Shown here one piece after another: positions 52,301 through 60,021 of a DNA stretch of 64,000 bases. The position numbers and the translations under genes were made by a program. The stretch covers positions 1 to 64,000 of the forward strand of contig JAKSQK010000002.1 of assembly GCA_024404145.1 (NCBI GenBank). Direction: 5' to 3'. Origin of the DNA: Clostridia bacterium (GTDB lineage: Bacteria; Bacillota; Clostridia; Oscillospirales; Acutalibacteraceae). Positions within the stretch are counted from its first letter, which is position 1. Each line of letters begins with the position of its first letter. The notes beneath the pieces were generated by a model that worked only from the letters and a program-made list of their open reading frames with translations, did not search any database and had not been told where the DNA came from.

Positions 52301-53845
52301 GTTTACAAACATCGTATTATAATCGTTTATTTCGCTCGGGCAAAAAGCGGGGATTTCAAGTTCATCGCCGTTTGCTTTGAGCAAAGTTACCGAGAAATCA
52401 TCGAATGCGAAAGATACATCATAATCCTTTGAATCAATGCTTTCGCCGTCAAACTCGGCATTACCTATCGTCAACGCAAAATCGTTGCCGGTATTATCCT
52501 TCGATGTCGGAATCTTAACAACGGCTTCATAAGCCAATGTTGATTCATCATAACTGCAGTATAATTTCGGGTCAGATGCGTTTTCATTGTTTGCGGAGTC
52601 CTTATATGTTACGGCAGTCTTATTATCAACGCCTACAACGCCGATAATCGGTTTAGTACCGCTAAACATACGGGCCTTAAACCTAACCTTTGCATAAGCA
52701 TCATAACTGTCGTTTCCGCCCGTTACATCAGCAGGAGTTGCCAATGCTTGAACTGCATCATTAACGGCAAAAGGAATAACAATGCCAGATGCTTTCTCGC
52801 TCTTCTTAACTACTATCATTTTCTTGGTAGTCTTAGGAATAATAAGTTCTTTGTCTGTAATCGTAGTAGTAGTTGAGCGGAACTTATACTTCTTGCCAAC
52901 ACATTCTTCGCAGCTGCAAGTATAGTACTCTTTTACACCGTCGCTTGTCGAAGTCGGCTCAACTTCCGGATGAAATGTTAACGGGTGATTAGAGAATACG
53001 CTCTCGTCATAATCCGAATATTCGATAAGAGCGGTATTCATTGTTAAATACTTGCCCTTAGGAGCATATGCAACAAGGTTGCTGGTGGTTGTTGGTGCAT
53101 AAGAAGCTATCTGCTGACCGGACAGATATGTATTGGCGGTACTATTATACGGATATGTAAAATCAATAGTATCTCCGGTCATATCGGGAGCAAGATTATC
53201 GCCGGTTTCTTTCCATTCTCCGGCATCATACTTCATTGATTTAACCGAAAGGTCGGCAAAAGTAAATGAAGCATTTTTATCGGCTGTATCGGTTGAGCCA
53301 ACTGTTGTTGAAAGCTCAGAATTTCCGATAGTAATATACCCTGAAATATCGTTATGAGCATCATCAGCTGAAGAAATAGACTTACTGAAATTAAATTTAA
53401 CGATAGCGGTATACTTAAATGTAGCAGGGTTATAATCGCAGTATAATCCCATTGCCGAAGCAGTATTTGCTGCGGCATCTTTACTTTCGACCGTGTTTTC
53501 AACATAAGCCGGTTGAGGATAACCCTTAAGCTTTGAAGTCATCGGAGCTAGCTTCAATACACCGATAATCGGCTTTGTGCCTTCGGACATAATAGCTTTA
53601 AAGGATATTTTCATATACTCTTCGCTTTTATGAACATTCTTATCGGGATTTACAATCGGGATAAGCGCATTTGAGATGTTGGTTTTATCAGACTTGATGG
53701 TAATCATCTTTTTGCCGTCGTTACCGGCAAAAGACACAAGACTTAAAACCGTAACCGTTGACAGAATAATAGCAAAAGTAACAACAGAAGCTATTGTTCT
53801 TTCGGTTATTTTCCTCAATTTTAGAGAAATTTTAGTTCTTGACAT
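43343..53845 (-). CDS. Giant repeat surface protein (3,500 aa), membrane-anchored
   Basis: Signal peptide (about residues 1-41, ending SFA), then eight homologous modules starting near residues 46, 342, 616, 912, 1225, 1526, 1839 and 2152. Each opens with a strand like KMITVGGG, continues through FKARM-GxKPI and SxIRG, then ends with a variable aromatic segment. Modules 1-7 each end in a linker with three cysteines of the form YYxCxC...C followed by K-Y/F-S/D-D-K/R-G. From about 2,405 come four carbohydrate-binding-like modules (starts such as LLPNGNFSF, LLENGDFSTG), then two Ig-like/carboxypeptidase-regulatory-like domains with an Asp-rich linker (about 3,340-3,375), one membrane helix (about 3,467-3,490) and a lysine tail. 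There is no LPXTG motif. Last gene of the transport operon. The repeat family is not one I recognise; a role in adhesion or capturing a polymer at the surface is inference. Confidence 0.85.
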   Translation of the reverse strand: MSRTKISLKLRKITERTIASVVTFAIILSTVTVLSLVSFAGNDGKKMITIKSDKTNISNALIPIVNPDKNVHKSEEYMKISFKAIMSEGTKPIIGVLKLAPMTSKLKGYPQPAYVENTVESKDAAANTASAMGLYCDYNPATFKYTAIVKFNFSKSISSADDAHNDISGYITIGNSELSTTVGSTDTADKNASFTFADLSVKSMKYDAGEWKETGDNLAPDMTGDTIDFTYPYNSTANTYLSGQQIASYAPTTTSNLVAYAPKGKYLTMNTALIEYSDYDESVFSNHPLTFHPEVEPTSTSDGVKEYYTCSCEECVGKKYKFRSTTTTITDKELIIPKTTKKMIVVKKSEKASGIVIPFAVNDAVQALATPADVTGGNDSYDAYAKVRFKARMFSGTKPIIGVVGVDNKTAVTYKDSANNENASDPKLYCSYDESTLAYEAVVKIPTSKDNTGNDFALTIGNAEFDGESIDSKDYDVSFAFDDFSVTLLKANGDELEIPAFCPSEINDYNTMFVNDKGEDIIYTSVSDFISSARVKDFFRFGEGETEKADVPTKFFDSTHKFTYIPYKAPTEDEDGNKEHYYCSCNAADCCFKDKKYFDKGYTEAAESEIIIKKFQMITIGKGSNTNVFVPLNLSGVVKPEHIVDYTDELVGSVFVKVSFKTRIIEGGDNAKPIVSRVRGSSDQPQGKGAYSEPDFADNKNSTPAEPGQPPVLYSRIDKETGKFEAVVKLVVGKWWSTIEEKGGVHDAIVIGTAEHNGTGYSENDKSVAFSFSSPEMYLLNATTGEVDTSTGNLLPSINEETVNFGSNYYEHKNNPWTADNNMMFAPLNKWSIDGNPNDVKMEEIPEKYFGAYKFEYQKQVDPTATTEGSKAHYICNCGKDDCIYNGKKYWDRGLTEITDPENELKITYAKMITIKSGSFSNAYIPLDLTKYVKDEYKDSDGYSYVQLRFKARMFNGEKPIVSRIRGDKSTGKEGSHAEKDYVENSDEVYDGIVDGKPDLYCSYNEDTFEYVAIIRLGVGKDWSTVSTGAHDAILIGNGEHNGGAFSESNSSASFSFTQPELYFVNAKDFYINKKTGETKKELGEGDIASDYIAPGAVDLSTGNLMPPICEENLNKGEKDGELKAYQYKKDPYTEADHILTAPLNKWSTDGDASMVIYDNFEPKYFDYRFQLVKQEDPTMTTEGHKEYYECVCTDPDCIYKGRKFSDKGMTEITDESTLILGKAKMITVGGGSNDNAYIPLNISNKLNSKYKDAGGYSYVLLTFKARMYSGAKPIVSRVRGDKSTGKEGSHAEKDYVDNSDSVYDGAIENENDNKTCLSPDLYCKYDEKTNTYVAVLRLGVGVSWSSLSSGIHDAILIGHSEHNGGTFTGESNSSASFSFTQPELYFIDIQKDISTEEKLFEAVDKTTGNLIAPICEQTTQNMDKTYEYTGDPTVSSSHLLMAQKDTWNIDGENKNNGIKVENIPDAKYFTHYFVYHKQVNPTRTVTGTKAYYTCECEDNECQYKGKYYSDKGVHELDSITYGTTKMITVLNGANNNVFVPINVSEFAKAHPEYCVGDYSYFRIRFKARMYNGEKPIVSRIRGSSDQTNSQGQKIQGSYSEPDYVDNTTTEGGFNDQGNPILYSSYNKETCEYTAVIKLGTKTSWSTLANGVHDAILIGNAEHNGGSYSSETDSSVAFVFCDPELYFINPKQVYINKSTGETKEVLGGGDIASDYIAPGGVNESTGNLIAPICDETLNLNSSYVHTGNPCAESNHILSAPQDNWSVDGDKSLVKAAAIDDDIIKYYPFVKHDKVNPTPTTTGHKAYYSCDCGNKDCIYDGKYYSDFGLTEVTNINYGTSKMITVGGGANNNVYVPLNLKPYYTDKYKANDGYAYMRIRFTARMIEGNKPIISRIRGSSDQTDSQGQNIQGSYSEPDDADNTTSMGGFNENGNPILYSNFNEETCQYTAVVRIRIGVSWSTLNSGIHDAILIGNAEHNGKGYSAETDSNVSFAFCDPELYFINPKQVYINKSTGETKEVLGGGDIASDYIAPGGVIESTGNLIAPICDETLNFNKSYEHYDNPCAYSNHILSAPKEMWSIDGSTSNVTADTIPENFFKYYNFQYHKQVNPTSTTTGTKAYYSCECGDPNCMYNGKFYSDKGFTEITNLTLGKSKMILVGGNSPGKETVANVFVPLNIKNYVKSQHKNESGFTFVKLTFKAKMLSGTYPITSVIRGSSDLRDENGNSIQGSYSEPGYADNDDHTYDGIENKNEEGTTKGPDLYSEYDPETNTYTSILQIRVGTAFSTIANGVHNAILIGNAEHNGNGISERNYNNSFIFSEPELYLLNASTGEVDTETGNLITPICNDTVDLKTAYKHGECLSINGNNPCNLPNHVLSAPKEIWSIDGNKDLISMYDIPDGFFDAEPHTTVVKVTNGNTSSLISTKCDLQPKSNYKVDIDVNATGGGKLDVNYYFLSASGEYVSASDIGAKIDTTVDNVEGKHYAAVISTPEANMLGTSDKNFKIVIGAKGGTVEFTNVQIRPISLSGKYGYNLLPNGNFSFAAAGSKDYNKIFTFWNIENTTEVKKVNTSNVADGQFADTTPIGAYVSGSTGKITTSVTLKPNTNYVLRFGSKYNGDSKAKPYVELKTKSGTTSKIGTYSNNVSDMYNTVYKFKTPANLVSGKNATVGVNINSKNIDGTFSNFELYELTAQGTDKGNNLISDPYLNTAGKESSKWTFSEGLNKELREISIYYFRMLKPNLLIFTGKNGYDSKLGEDGKVKYAGETQAFVENTATVQNGKEYIFSVNYKFANEGYQNKDIGPEILLNTAEGFTAVEDAEVIDSKTEYKKTYIFTPSGISESLDNFKFKFKVSGAVTSGYLANALLYECKDGKPVGEQLLENGDFSTGDASEWTKSANSGHFYNFIFTEFPENYFSKTNPPKPGMAIYRNPDDYAQFKQHIMLKPNSYYQVEYKDKVSSVKFEDQTPYISIYNCLYDKKEGQYVINDSGNVSSSTVSIDSYTYKSSDGKIRRFTTNDEIRTTGDGNIFLFLTARAGNAGYWGDVSIYELDANGKKIGNNLVLNSDFVLGDAAWEIEKSINLRYVEQPDGFFSPDYKDEPDTMIYSNGTEKDKTYGNTFGLKKGETYYFTGKYINMNSVGITPEIKYLDVNGEYKTLSVNQFYDPDRYYFEIAFSVPDDALVVDGIATVKVQMNNGKYGKGYFHSLMLTEGRKYTNMFDSKGFVSGGNNYKKMKYDDSVFVFYYDDSQFDDGDWSGEAALTDSDINGMVCDEDLEPMKGIKMVLKPGNKTSVTNEEGAYSFKGLKPGKYTLYLISQKDGREIFCIELNVEECQSITVPMIIYHLNNDNGEGNEDDVFDDGSDVSDIDDDIIDVDSDDVVVKSKCMVMCMLFDADGKKMTDMPVFIESNGYAITNEKGIAVFNNIQNLGKKRVYLNLDNGKKYVFKKINLVEGKGLKVKLIYDPDEGDNTLLYILIFGGAGLIIIAAAATILLIIFKKKKKQQEE
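47703..47865 (-). repeat. Near-identical internal DNA repeat, copy A
   Basis: About 160 bases inside the giant gene differ from copy B (48642-48804) at only a handful of positions. They encode the stretch ending modules 6 and 7 that includes GGGDIASDYIAPGG and NLIAPICDET. The offset is 939 bases, an exact 313 codons. Confidence 0.8.
48642..48804 (-). repeat. Near-identical internal DNA repeat, copy B
   Basis: Partner of 47703-47865, exactly 939 bases away, in frame. The near identity at DNA level, including synonymous sites, indicates recent duplication or gene conversion within the repeat array. Confidence 0.8.
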
Positions 53846-53890
53846 AGTTTTGTTCCTTTCAGAAAGTGCGGGATGGATATTAATAAATCA

Positions 53891-54781
53891 TTACTCCCAT
53901 TTCTTAATACAAAGTTTATTATAAAGCAAAAGCACAATACCGATAACGGCAAGTACGATTACAAAATAAAACCAAAGCATAGCAGAAGCCGTACTGTAAT
54001 TGTTATTCTGAATAAGGGTTATCGAGGATTCCATAATCTGGTTAGTCGATGCCGTACACATGGAAATCATCGAATAAACAATTACGAGAGATAATACATG
54101 GCGAAGCATCGGAACGGTAATCATCCAAAATTCTTCCCATTTATTAGCGCCCTCGATTTTTGAAACCTCGTAGAGAGATTCGGGGATTCCTTGAAGTCCG
54201 GCGAGGAAGAGAATAATCTGAATACCGCAACTCCAAGTCAGCATAACCGCATTACTCAAAAAGAATGTAAGATAGGTTGTAATTGCGCTGGGTAGATTTA
54301 AGTTGCCTAAAATCGTTGCATAATCGAAAACTCCGACACCTTCGGTTGACATATTGAAAAGCGGAGAGTTGATCGCGCCGTTTGATAAAAGGCGAACTAT
54401 AACCGATGATTCGATAATAACGGGAAGGAAGAAGATAACTCTCATTACTGCCCTTCCACGGTATTTTTGATTAAGAAGAACCGCCAAAATAAGACTGAGC
54501 GAAACTACCATGGGCAGAGAATAAAATATAGAGCCCAAAGAATTTCTGATTTGGTCTAAATAATCTGGGTTTTGAAAAAGGTTTTCAGAGAAGTTTGCAA
54601 GACCCACAAACGAAAGTTTAAGACCGTCAGCATCGATGGAAATATCGCTGAAAGCATAGGCGATTGAATAGAAAACCGGAATGAAGAAAAAGACTACAAG
54701 TCCTAATACCCAGTGGGCTACGAAGGCGTATCCGTATCTCCGCCTTAAAGCTTCGATACCGCCGATTTTTTTCTTTTTCAT
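53891..54781 (-). CDS. Sugar ABC transporter permease (MalF/UgpA type)
   Basis: A protein of 296 aa with six membrane helices and the ABC-permease EAA-like loop (ESLYEVSKIEGANKWEEFWMITVPMLRHV). It starts right after the DUF5696-like gene stop (TAA-ATG). It is the third permease of this operon and lies 45 bases before the giant gene. Together with the two permeases at 59-61 kb this gives one more than a normal heterodimer needs, so it may form its own pair or a variant complex. Confidence 0.85.
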   Translation of the reverse strand: MKKKKIGGIEALRRRYGYAFVAHWVLGLVVFFFIPVFYSIAYAFSDISIDADGLKLSFVGLANFSENLFQNPDYLDQIRNSLGSIFYSLPMVVSLSLILAVLLNQKYRGRAVMRVIFFLPVIIESSVIVRLLSNGAINSPLFNMSTEGVGVFDYATILGNLNLPSAITTYLTFFLSNAVMLTWSCGIQIILFLAGLQGIPESLYEVSKIEGANKWEEFWMITVPMLRHVLSLVIVYSMISMCTASTNQIMESSITLIQNNNYSTASAMLWFYFVIVLAVIGIVLLLYNKLCIKKWE

Positions 54782-56962
54782 TTATTTCCCACCTTCCATC
54801 ATAAATCCATAAGCTCCGAGTTTACCTGCCGGTGAATTTACCGAGCCCGAAGAATGGTTTGCATAAACAACGGTTCCGTTTTCAAAAACGGTTTTCGTAA
54901 CATTTTTATCAATGAATTGATAGTCTGTTATTTTTGAACCGGCAACCTTGTTATATATTTTTTCATATTTGCTTAAAGAATCTTTGATGATAGATGAACA
55001 ATAATCGTATCCACAAGCATAAAGCTTTTCAACGCCCGATTCCATATATTCGTTTTCAAAGTCTTCAATCATTGAGAAGCCGAGTCCCGTTCCGCTTGAT
55101 GCTGCCAACATTATCTTTTCATTCGGATTTGAAGCAGTATTTATAGGAGCAGAATACAAAGGAGTTATACCTGCAAATACCATTTGATAGAAAGGAATCT
55201 CTTTCTTAAACTGATATCTGCCCATAGGTTCTAACGGAGCTTCGAATACCGTTTCAACAAGACCTGCCGAATAGTATGCCGAGGCGCTGCCCGAAACCTT
55301 TGTTCCCGACTTTTTAATCTTTTCGATTTGAGTTTTAACATCCGTATCCATAAGTCCGGTTACGGCATATTTAATATCTGAATAATCTGAATATGATTTG
55401 CTGCCGAAGAAAGATAGGCATACGCCCGAAATCTTATCATCGTTTGCAAAATCTATGAGTTTATCAACCGCTTTGCTTATTTTGCTTCTTGAAAGCAGTC
55501 GGTATTTTAATTTTGAATTGCTGTCTCTGAGCGGAACATTTACACCGCTGAATTCAGCCGTATGTAGTGTTGCGGTTTTTGCCGCATCATTTGTATGAGA
55601 GAAACCGTTACCTGATTTTGCATATCTTACAAGGTCAAAATCAAAATAAAACGGCATATTTTGGTCTTTGCAGTAGTTTTCAACAGCCATTCTGTCCTTA
55701 TCGCTGCCGAAAATAGAGGCAAATTTATATCCACCTGCAAGTTTGCCGATGTTAAGGCCGGTAGTACCGTATCCCTTTAATCTGACAACCGGCTTTGTTC
55801 CCGTTTCTTCGGTGATTTTTGAGATGAGATTTTTTGCCTGAGCAAATGTTGTTGCCGATTTAAGAGTTGAAACCGGAACACCCAAAATTGAAGATGTTGA
55901 CATAACGCCGCCGAGTGCGGTTACAGCATAGGGAGAAGAAAAATCTCTTTCTTCGTCGGTAATAAATCCGCTGTCGGTTAAATAATTGCGATAGCAGTTT
56001 GCCATACCGTTATAGTTGGCATCTTTTCCCGAAAGCGGGTAATATCCTACCGATACAACCGATTGAAGTCGGTCGGATAAAAGCCGTACATCAGGAGAGC
56101 TTACGGCTTTACCTTTTGTATAGTCGGAGTCTACCATTATAAACTCAGGATAAATTGAGGAATTTTTGCTCTTTGTATCTCCTGCCGAAAATCTTACGCT
56201 TACAGCACCTGCTGTATCTTCGGCAATACCGAACAATGCATCTTTGTCATATTTAAGTCCGAATGCGCGGATACCGGTGGATTCGGAATCGTTTGAATCG
56301 GAAGTTGTTGCAAGAGCCGAAACATTCGTATTTCCGGTTGAAGACTTGCGCTCACCGTCGGAATTCTGATTTATATCAATAATTGCTCCGAGACCGTCGG
56401 AAGTAAACATATAGGAATTTTTTGCATTCTTCTTTATCGAAGTAATATGCGAAGAAGGCGCAGCGGAAACGATACGGTATTGTTTTCCGCCTTCCTGAAT
56501 TTTGCTGCAATCAATAGACATAAGCATTGATGTTTCTCTTAAAGTATATGTTACGGGAATGGAAATCTTAAATTTATCGAAATAATAGGTAAGTTCAATT
56601 CCGTTATCTGTCTTTTTTGCAGAAACTTTACCAGCTTTTAATGCATCAAGACTCGAAACATACTCCGTTTGGAAAATTTGCATATTCTGAACATATAAGT
56701 CAAGGGTAGATGTATCTTTGCCGTCCGGAACATTTGTCCAAACCTTTCCGCATGTTTTATCTTCTAAGAAGATGCCTTTTTTATCATCGTCCCATGACAT
56801 TTTTAACTTTCCGTTTTCCGCCAAAACCTGCGAACTTACGGTCTTTATCTCTACCTTGCCGTCATAAGAATATTTTACGGCCGATTTTCTGCCGCAACCG
56901 GCAAAGACCAAAGTGCAGAGTGCAACAACCAATATTGCGGAAATGGTTTTCTTTGCAAACAT
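54782..56962 (-). CDS. DUF5696-like extracellular lipoprotein
   Basis: A lipoprotein of 726 aa (lipobox VFAGC). After an N-terminal beta-rich region (about 30-300), the middle and C-terminal parts look like an alpha/beta barrel followed by a beta-sandwich (for example RLKGYGTTGLN, YFDFDLVRY, CLSFFG, GRYQFKKEIPFYQ). This resembles the DUF5696 family often found beside sugar ABC transporters and suggests a glycoside-hydrolase-like fold, but no catalytic pair could be identified with confidence. The ATG at 56962 is chosen because GGAGGG lies 9 bases upstream; a longer frame from 57043 would overlap the previous gene. Confidence 0.7.
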   Translation of the reverse strand: MFAKKTISAILVVALCTLVFAGCGRKSAVKYSYDGKVEIKTVSSQVLAENGKLKMSWDDDKKGIFLEDKTCGKVWTNVPDGKDTSTLDLYVQNMQIFQTEYVSSLDALKAGKVSAKKTDNGIELTYYFDKFKISIPVTYTLRETSMLMSIDCSKIQEGGKQYRIVSAAPSSHITSIKKNAKNSYMFTSDGLGAIIDINQNSDGERKSSTGNTNVSALATTSDSNDSESTGIRAFGLKYDKDALFGIAEDTAGAVSVRFSAGDTKSKNSSIYPEFIMVDSDYTKGKAVSSPDVRLLSDRLQSVVSVGYYPLSGKDANYNGMANCYRNYLTDSGFITDEERDFSSPYAVTALGGVMSTSSILGVPVSTLKSATTFAQAKNLISKITEETGTKPVVRLKGYGTTGLNIGKLAGGYKFASIFGSDKDRMAVENYCKDQNMPFYFDFDLVRYAKSGNGFSHTNDAAKTATLHTAEFSGVNVPLRDSNSKLKYRLLSRSKISKAVDKLIDFANDDKISGVCLSFFGSKSYSDYSDIKYAVTGLMDTDVKTQIEKIKKSGTKVSGSASAYYSAGLVETVFEAPLEPMGRYQFKKEIPFYQMVFAGITPLYSAPINTASNPNEKIMLAASSGTGLGFSMIEDFENEYMESGVEKLYACGYDYCSSIIKDSLSKYEKIYNKVAGSKITDYQFIDKNVTKTVFENGTVVYANHSSGSVNSPAGKLGAYGFMMEGGK

Positions 56963-56987
56963 CCGAAGTGTCCCTCCAAAAGAAAAA

Positions 56988-59111
56988 TTATCTAAATATT
57001 GCCTCTTTATAAAGTTTGAATATAAATTCAATGACCTGTTCAAGCAATACGCCTACAAGCAGGAATACCGATACCATAAGAAGCATAAACAAAATGGTAA
57101 CGATAGTAGTGCCGAGGAACTTAAAGAAGTCGAACTCGTGCACCTGCATAATGCCGATACAGAGAATAAATAATGTAAATAAAAGTACGGCTACGCCGAC
57201 AGCATCTACAACTGCCTGACCCGAAAGAGATAAGAACTGTGAAAGAATAACTCTTACGAACTTGAATAATGTCAGCGGAAGAGTAGAATAGCAGGAAACG
57301 ATGAATACATCCTTAAATCTGCCCTTGCCGTTTGATAAACAAGCGATAAGCCAGTTGGCAACCGACCACAAAAGCACAAGACCTATTGTACTTAAAATGG
57401 TATAGAAAGTATTGTATGTTCTCGGGTCGCTGTTAAGGAATAGGAATCCTGCCGCTGTTGAGTTGAGCATATTTGCAACATAATAGAGAAGCAAGAAAAC
57501 AAATGCAATAATAAGCGAACCCATATTCTTGTATCGGATGTCTTCAAACGACCTGAACGGATGGGAAGAAACCGATAAAGCAAGTTTAAGTTTAGCATTC
57601 TTTATAAGAATGATATTCTTCTTTTTCTTATATATAAGGAATACGACAAGAGCGATAATCAAAATAACGGCAATTGAGAAAATCCAAAAGAAATTATCGT
57701 TAACCCGTTTGCTGAAAATTACCTTCCAAGCAAGGTCGTATGTCTTATAATCTAAGCCCTTTTCGGCATAATCGAGGGCTTTTTCATAATTTCCGTTGGT
57801 ATAATTTGCAATTGCAAGACCTCTGTAAGCGAGTTGACAACCGCTGTTCATCTTTATTATCTCTTCCCATAAAGGAGAGGCCTCATCGTATTCGCCTTTT
57901 ATATGTTTAAGTTGCGCATTCATTAAGAGCTCACCGTATTTAGTGCGCTCGAAAACGGTTAATGCACAGTTATCACGGTCGATTACCAACAAATCGGAGC
58001 CGTGAACGGCAAGAGATGTCGGATTATCGAAAACACCAAGCTGTTTTGCATCGCTGAAACAACCGGCAAAACCTGCCAAAAGGTTGCATTCGTTATCATA
58101 AACATAGATAAGGCCGTGGGTTGAATCAAGAGCATAGATAAAGCCCTTATCGTCTACTTCAACCGAAATGATATTCTGCGGTTTCATAACGCCGAAACGC
58201 TTTGTAACCTTTTCTTCAACAAAGTTAACGGCGCTCGAAGTTGAAGAGATGCCTTTTGTATCTCTCTTATAAAGGATATCTTCGCCGCCGGGGGATAATT
58301 TTCTTATCTGTCCTGTACCGTTAGTATCGCTTTCGGTAACACCGGTGCAGGTAATCATATATCCCTTGCTGTCAAGACAAAGGTCAACAAATGAATACGG
58401 AAGGGTTTTAACGCTCAATGCTTTTTTCTCATCGGTTTGGGTAAGTTTATCCCAAAGGAATGCGAGAGTATCAAGCGCAGTTGCTTTAACATTGTTGGCG
58501 CCGTAAAATCCGATAAATTCATCATCGGGAGAATAAGCAAGAGCGCCGTAATAACAACCAAGACTCAATATATATGTATAGCCCTTATCGTCCCTAACCA
58601 TCCTAGAGGGCTGGAAGAAAAAGTCTTCCGGCAAAAGAGAAGATTCGGGTTGCTCCCATGTTGATTTAAGTTTACCGCTTCTGTCGGTAACTAAAATCAT
58701 ACCGTTGCCGGTATCGCAAACATAAATATCTTTATTGTCGTCAACAAAAATGCCCTTTGCTTCTTCGAACATCATTTCGATGCCGTCTTTGTCTTTGATG
58801 ACAATTTCTTTATCCAGAGTATAATCGCTGTTAAGAATTATAACCTTAGAGCGCTCACTTGCAAGAAGATAAACCTTGCCGTCTTTATCGGTGCAAACAT
58901 CGGTAAGACCGAGCATAGACTCGCTTAGTCCTAATCTTGCGGCGGTAACAACTTTGGAAGATGAATATATTTCGGACGACAAAACGCCCTTAACCTTACC
59001 GTCTGCGCTGTCATCGTGAGTAAAAGAGTCGGTAGGTTCTGCCAAGACGGAAAATGAAAATCCGATTGTCAGAACTAATATAACGCAAATGATTGATAAC
59101 AATCTTTTCAA
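56988..59111 (-). CDS. NHL beta-propeller/TPR/Yip1 membrane fusion protein
   Basis: A protein of 707 aa. Signal peptide (about 1-24), a propeller of NHL-like repeats (about 50-400; GIFVDDNKDIYVCDTGNG, SVEVDDKGFIYALDSTHG), a short TPR pair (about 405-460; AYRGLAIANYTNGNYEKAL), a membrane helix, and a Yip1-like domain of about five membrane helices at the C-terminus. The fusion joins an extracellular sensor-like propeller to a Yip1 membrane domain. It lies between permease genes and the DUF5696-like gene. Function unknown. Confidence 0.8.
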   Translation of the reverse strand: MKRLLSIICVILVLTIGFSFSVLAEPTDSFTHDDSADGKVKGVLSSEIYSSSKVVTAARLGLSESMLGLTDVCTDKDGKVYLLASERSKVIILNSDYTLDKEIVIKDKDGIEMMFEEAKGIFVDDNKDIYVCDTGNGMILVTDRSGKLKSTWEQPESSLLPEDFFFQPSRMVRDDKGYTYILSLGCYYGALAYSPDDEFIGFYGANNVKATALDTLAFLWDKLTQTDEKKALSVKTLPYSFVDLCLDSKGYMITCTGVTESDTNGTGQIRKLSPGGEDILYKRDTKGISSTSSAVNFVEEKVTKRFGVMKPQNIISVEVDDKGFIYALDSTHGLIYVYDNECNLLAGFAGCFSDAKQLGVFDNPTSLAVHGSDLLVIDRDNCALTVFERTKYGELLMNAQLKHIKGEYDEASPLWEEIIKMNSGCQLAYRGLAIANYTNGNYEKALDYAEKGLDYKTYDLAWKVIFSKRVNDNFFWIFSIAVILIIALVVFLIYKKKKNIILIKNAKLKLALSVSSHPFRSFEDIRYKNMGSLIIAFVFLLLYYVANMLNSTAAGFLFLNSDPRTYNTFYTILSTIGLVLLWSVANWLIACLSNGKGRFKDVFIVSCYSTLPLTLFKFVRVILSQFLSLSGQAVVDAVGVAVLLFTLFILCIGIMQVHEFDFFKFLGTTIVTILFMLLMVSVFLLVGVLLEQVIEFIFKLYKEAIFR

Positions 59112-59131
59112 AAAAATCTCCGTCCTTCAAA

Positions 59132-60010
59132 TTATTCTTTAATACCCGATGTGCTCATGGTTTCCATAACATTGCTTTGAGAGATAAGGAAAACCAGAAT
59201 AGGCGGAATCATCAAAATAACCGTAACCGCCATTGCACTACCCGAACGGGCTATACCGCCGGCAGAAATAGAGGTCATAACCTGCGGTAATGTTTTGAGT
59301 TCTTCGCTGAAAATTGTACCCTGCGGAATAATGGTCCACATTTCTTGGAACGAAAGTAAGAGCATCGTCATCCAAGCAGGTTTCAATATCGGCATTATAA
59401 CGCTGACATACATTCGCATAACACCTGCGCCGTCAATTCTCGCCGCTTCCATCAAAGCATCGGGAACCGAAACATCCATATACTGTTTCATAAGGAAGCA
59501 TCCGGTAGCCGAAGGGATAGCGGGAAGAATATAAACCCAGTATGTATCAATCATATGTAGTTTTGTGTAGATATAATATCTCGGAACAGCCAAAGTTACG
59601 GCATTGTAAAGAAGCATTATCTGAACAATCCAGAAAAGTGCATTTTTGGCTTTAACCTTTGATTTAGAGAAGGTGAAAGCCGCAAGAGAAGCCGCAATAA
59701 TATGCATAACCGTTCCGGCAACAGCAACAAATAAGCTGTTGAAGAAATATCTTGAAATCGGAACTTGAATCTTGCTAAGCAAAGAAGGAAGCGCCAAATA
59801 GTTCGAAAGCGTAGGTCTCTTAACGAAGAAACGAGGGGGGAAAATCAGGAGTTCGTCAAGAGGTTTGAACGATGTTACAATACAGTAAACAAGCGGAAGA
59901 ATGGTGAAAACACCGGCGAGGAACAAAATTCCGAAATAGAAAACATTTCCTGCGGTAGATCTCGTATATCTTCTGTACTGCGGGGTCGATTTTTTCTCAA
60001 ACAATTTCAT
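59132..60010 (-). CDS. Carbohydrate ABC transporter permease (MalG type)
   Basis: A protein of 292 aa with six helices and the EAA loop (DALMEAARIDGAGVMRMYVSVIMPILKP). It is the second permease after the solute-binding protein gene, 11 bases after the first, and would form the usual heterodimer with it. Confidence 0.9.
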   Translation of the reverse strand: MKLFEKKSTPQYRRYTRSTAGNVFYFGILFLAGVFTILPLVYCIVTSFKPLDELLIFPPRFFVKRPTLSNYLALPSLLSKIQVPISRYFFNSLFVAVAGTVMHIIAASLAAFTFSKSKVKAKNALFWIVQIMLLYNAVTLAVPRYYIYTKLHMIDTYWVYILPAIPSATGCFLMKQYMDVSVPDALMEAARIDGAGVMRMYVSVIMPILKPAWMTMLLLSFQEMWTIIPQGTIFSEELKTLPQVMTSISAGGIARSGSAMAVTVILMIPPILVFLISQSNVMETMSTSGIKE

Positions 60011-60021
60011 TTTTCTCCCCC

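Noticed and set aside
43343..53845. Many long open frames on both strands inside the giant gene
   Set aside because: They are shadows of a highly repetitive coding sequence, lack ribosome-binding sites, and recur with the modules.
43343..53845. CRISPR-like regular repeats
   Set aside because: The repeats are ~900-base coding modules that have diverged, not short identical repeats with unique spacers.
56963..57043. Longer N-terminus of the DUF5696-like protein
   Set aside because: It would place 27 residues before the lipoprotein signal and overlap the previous gene; GGAGGG supports the start at 56962.
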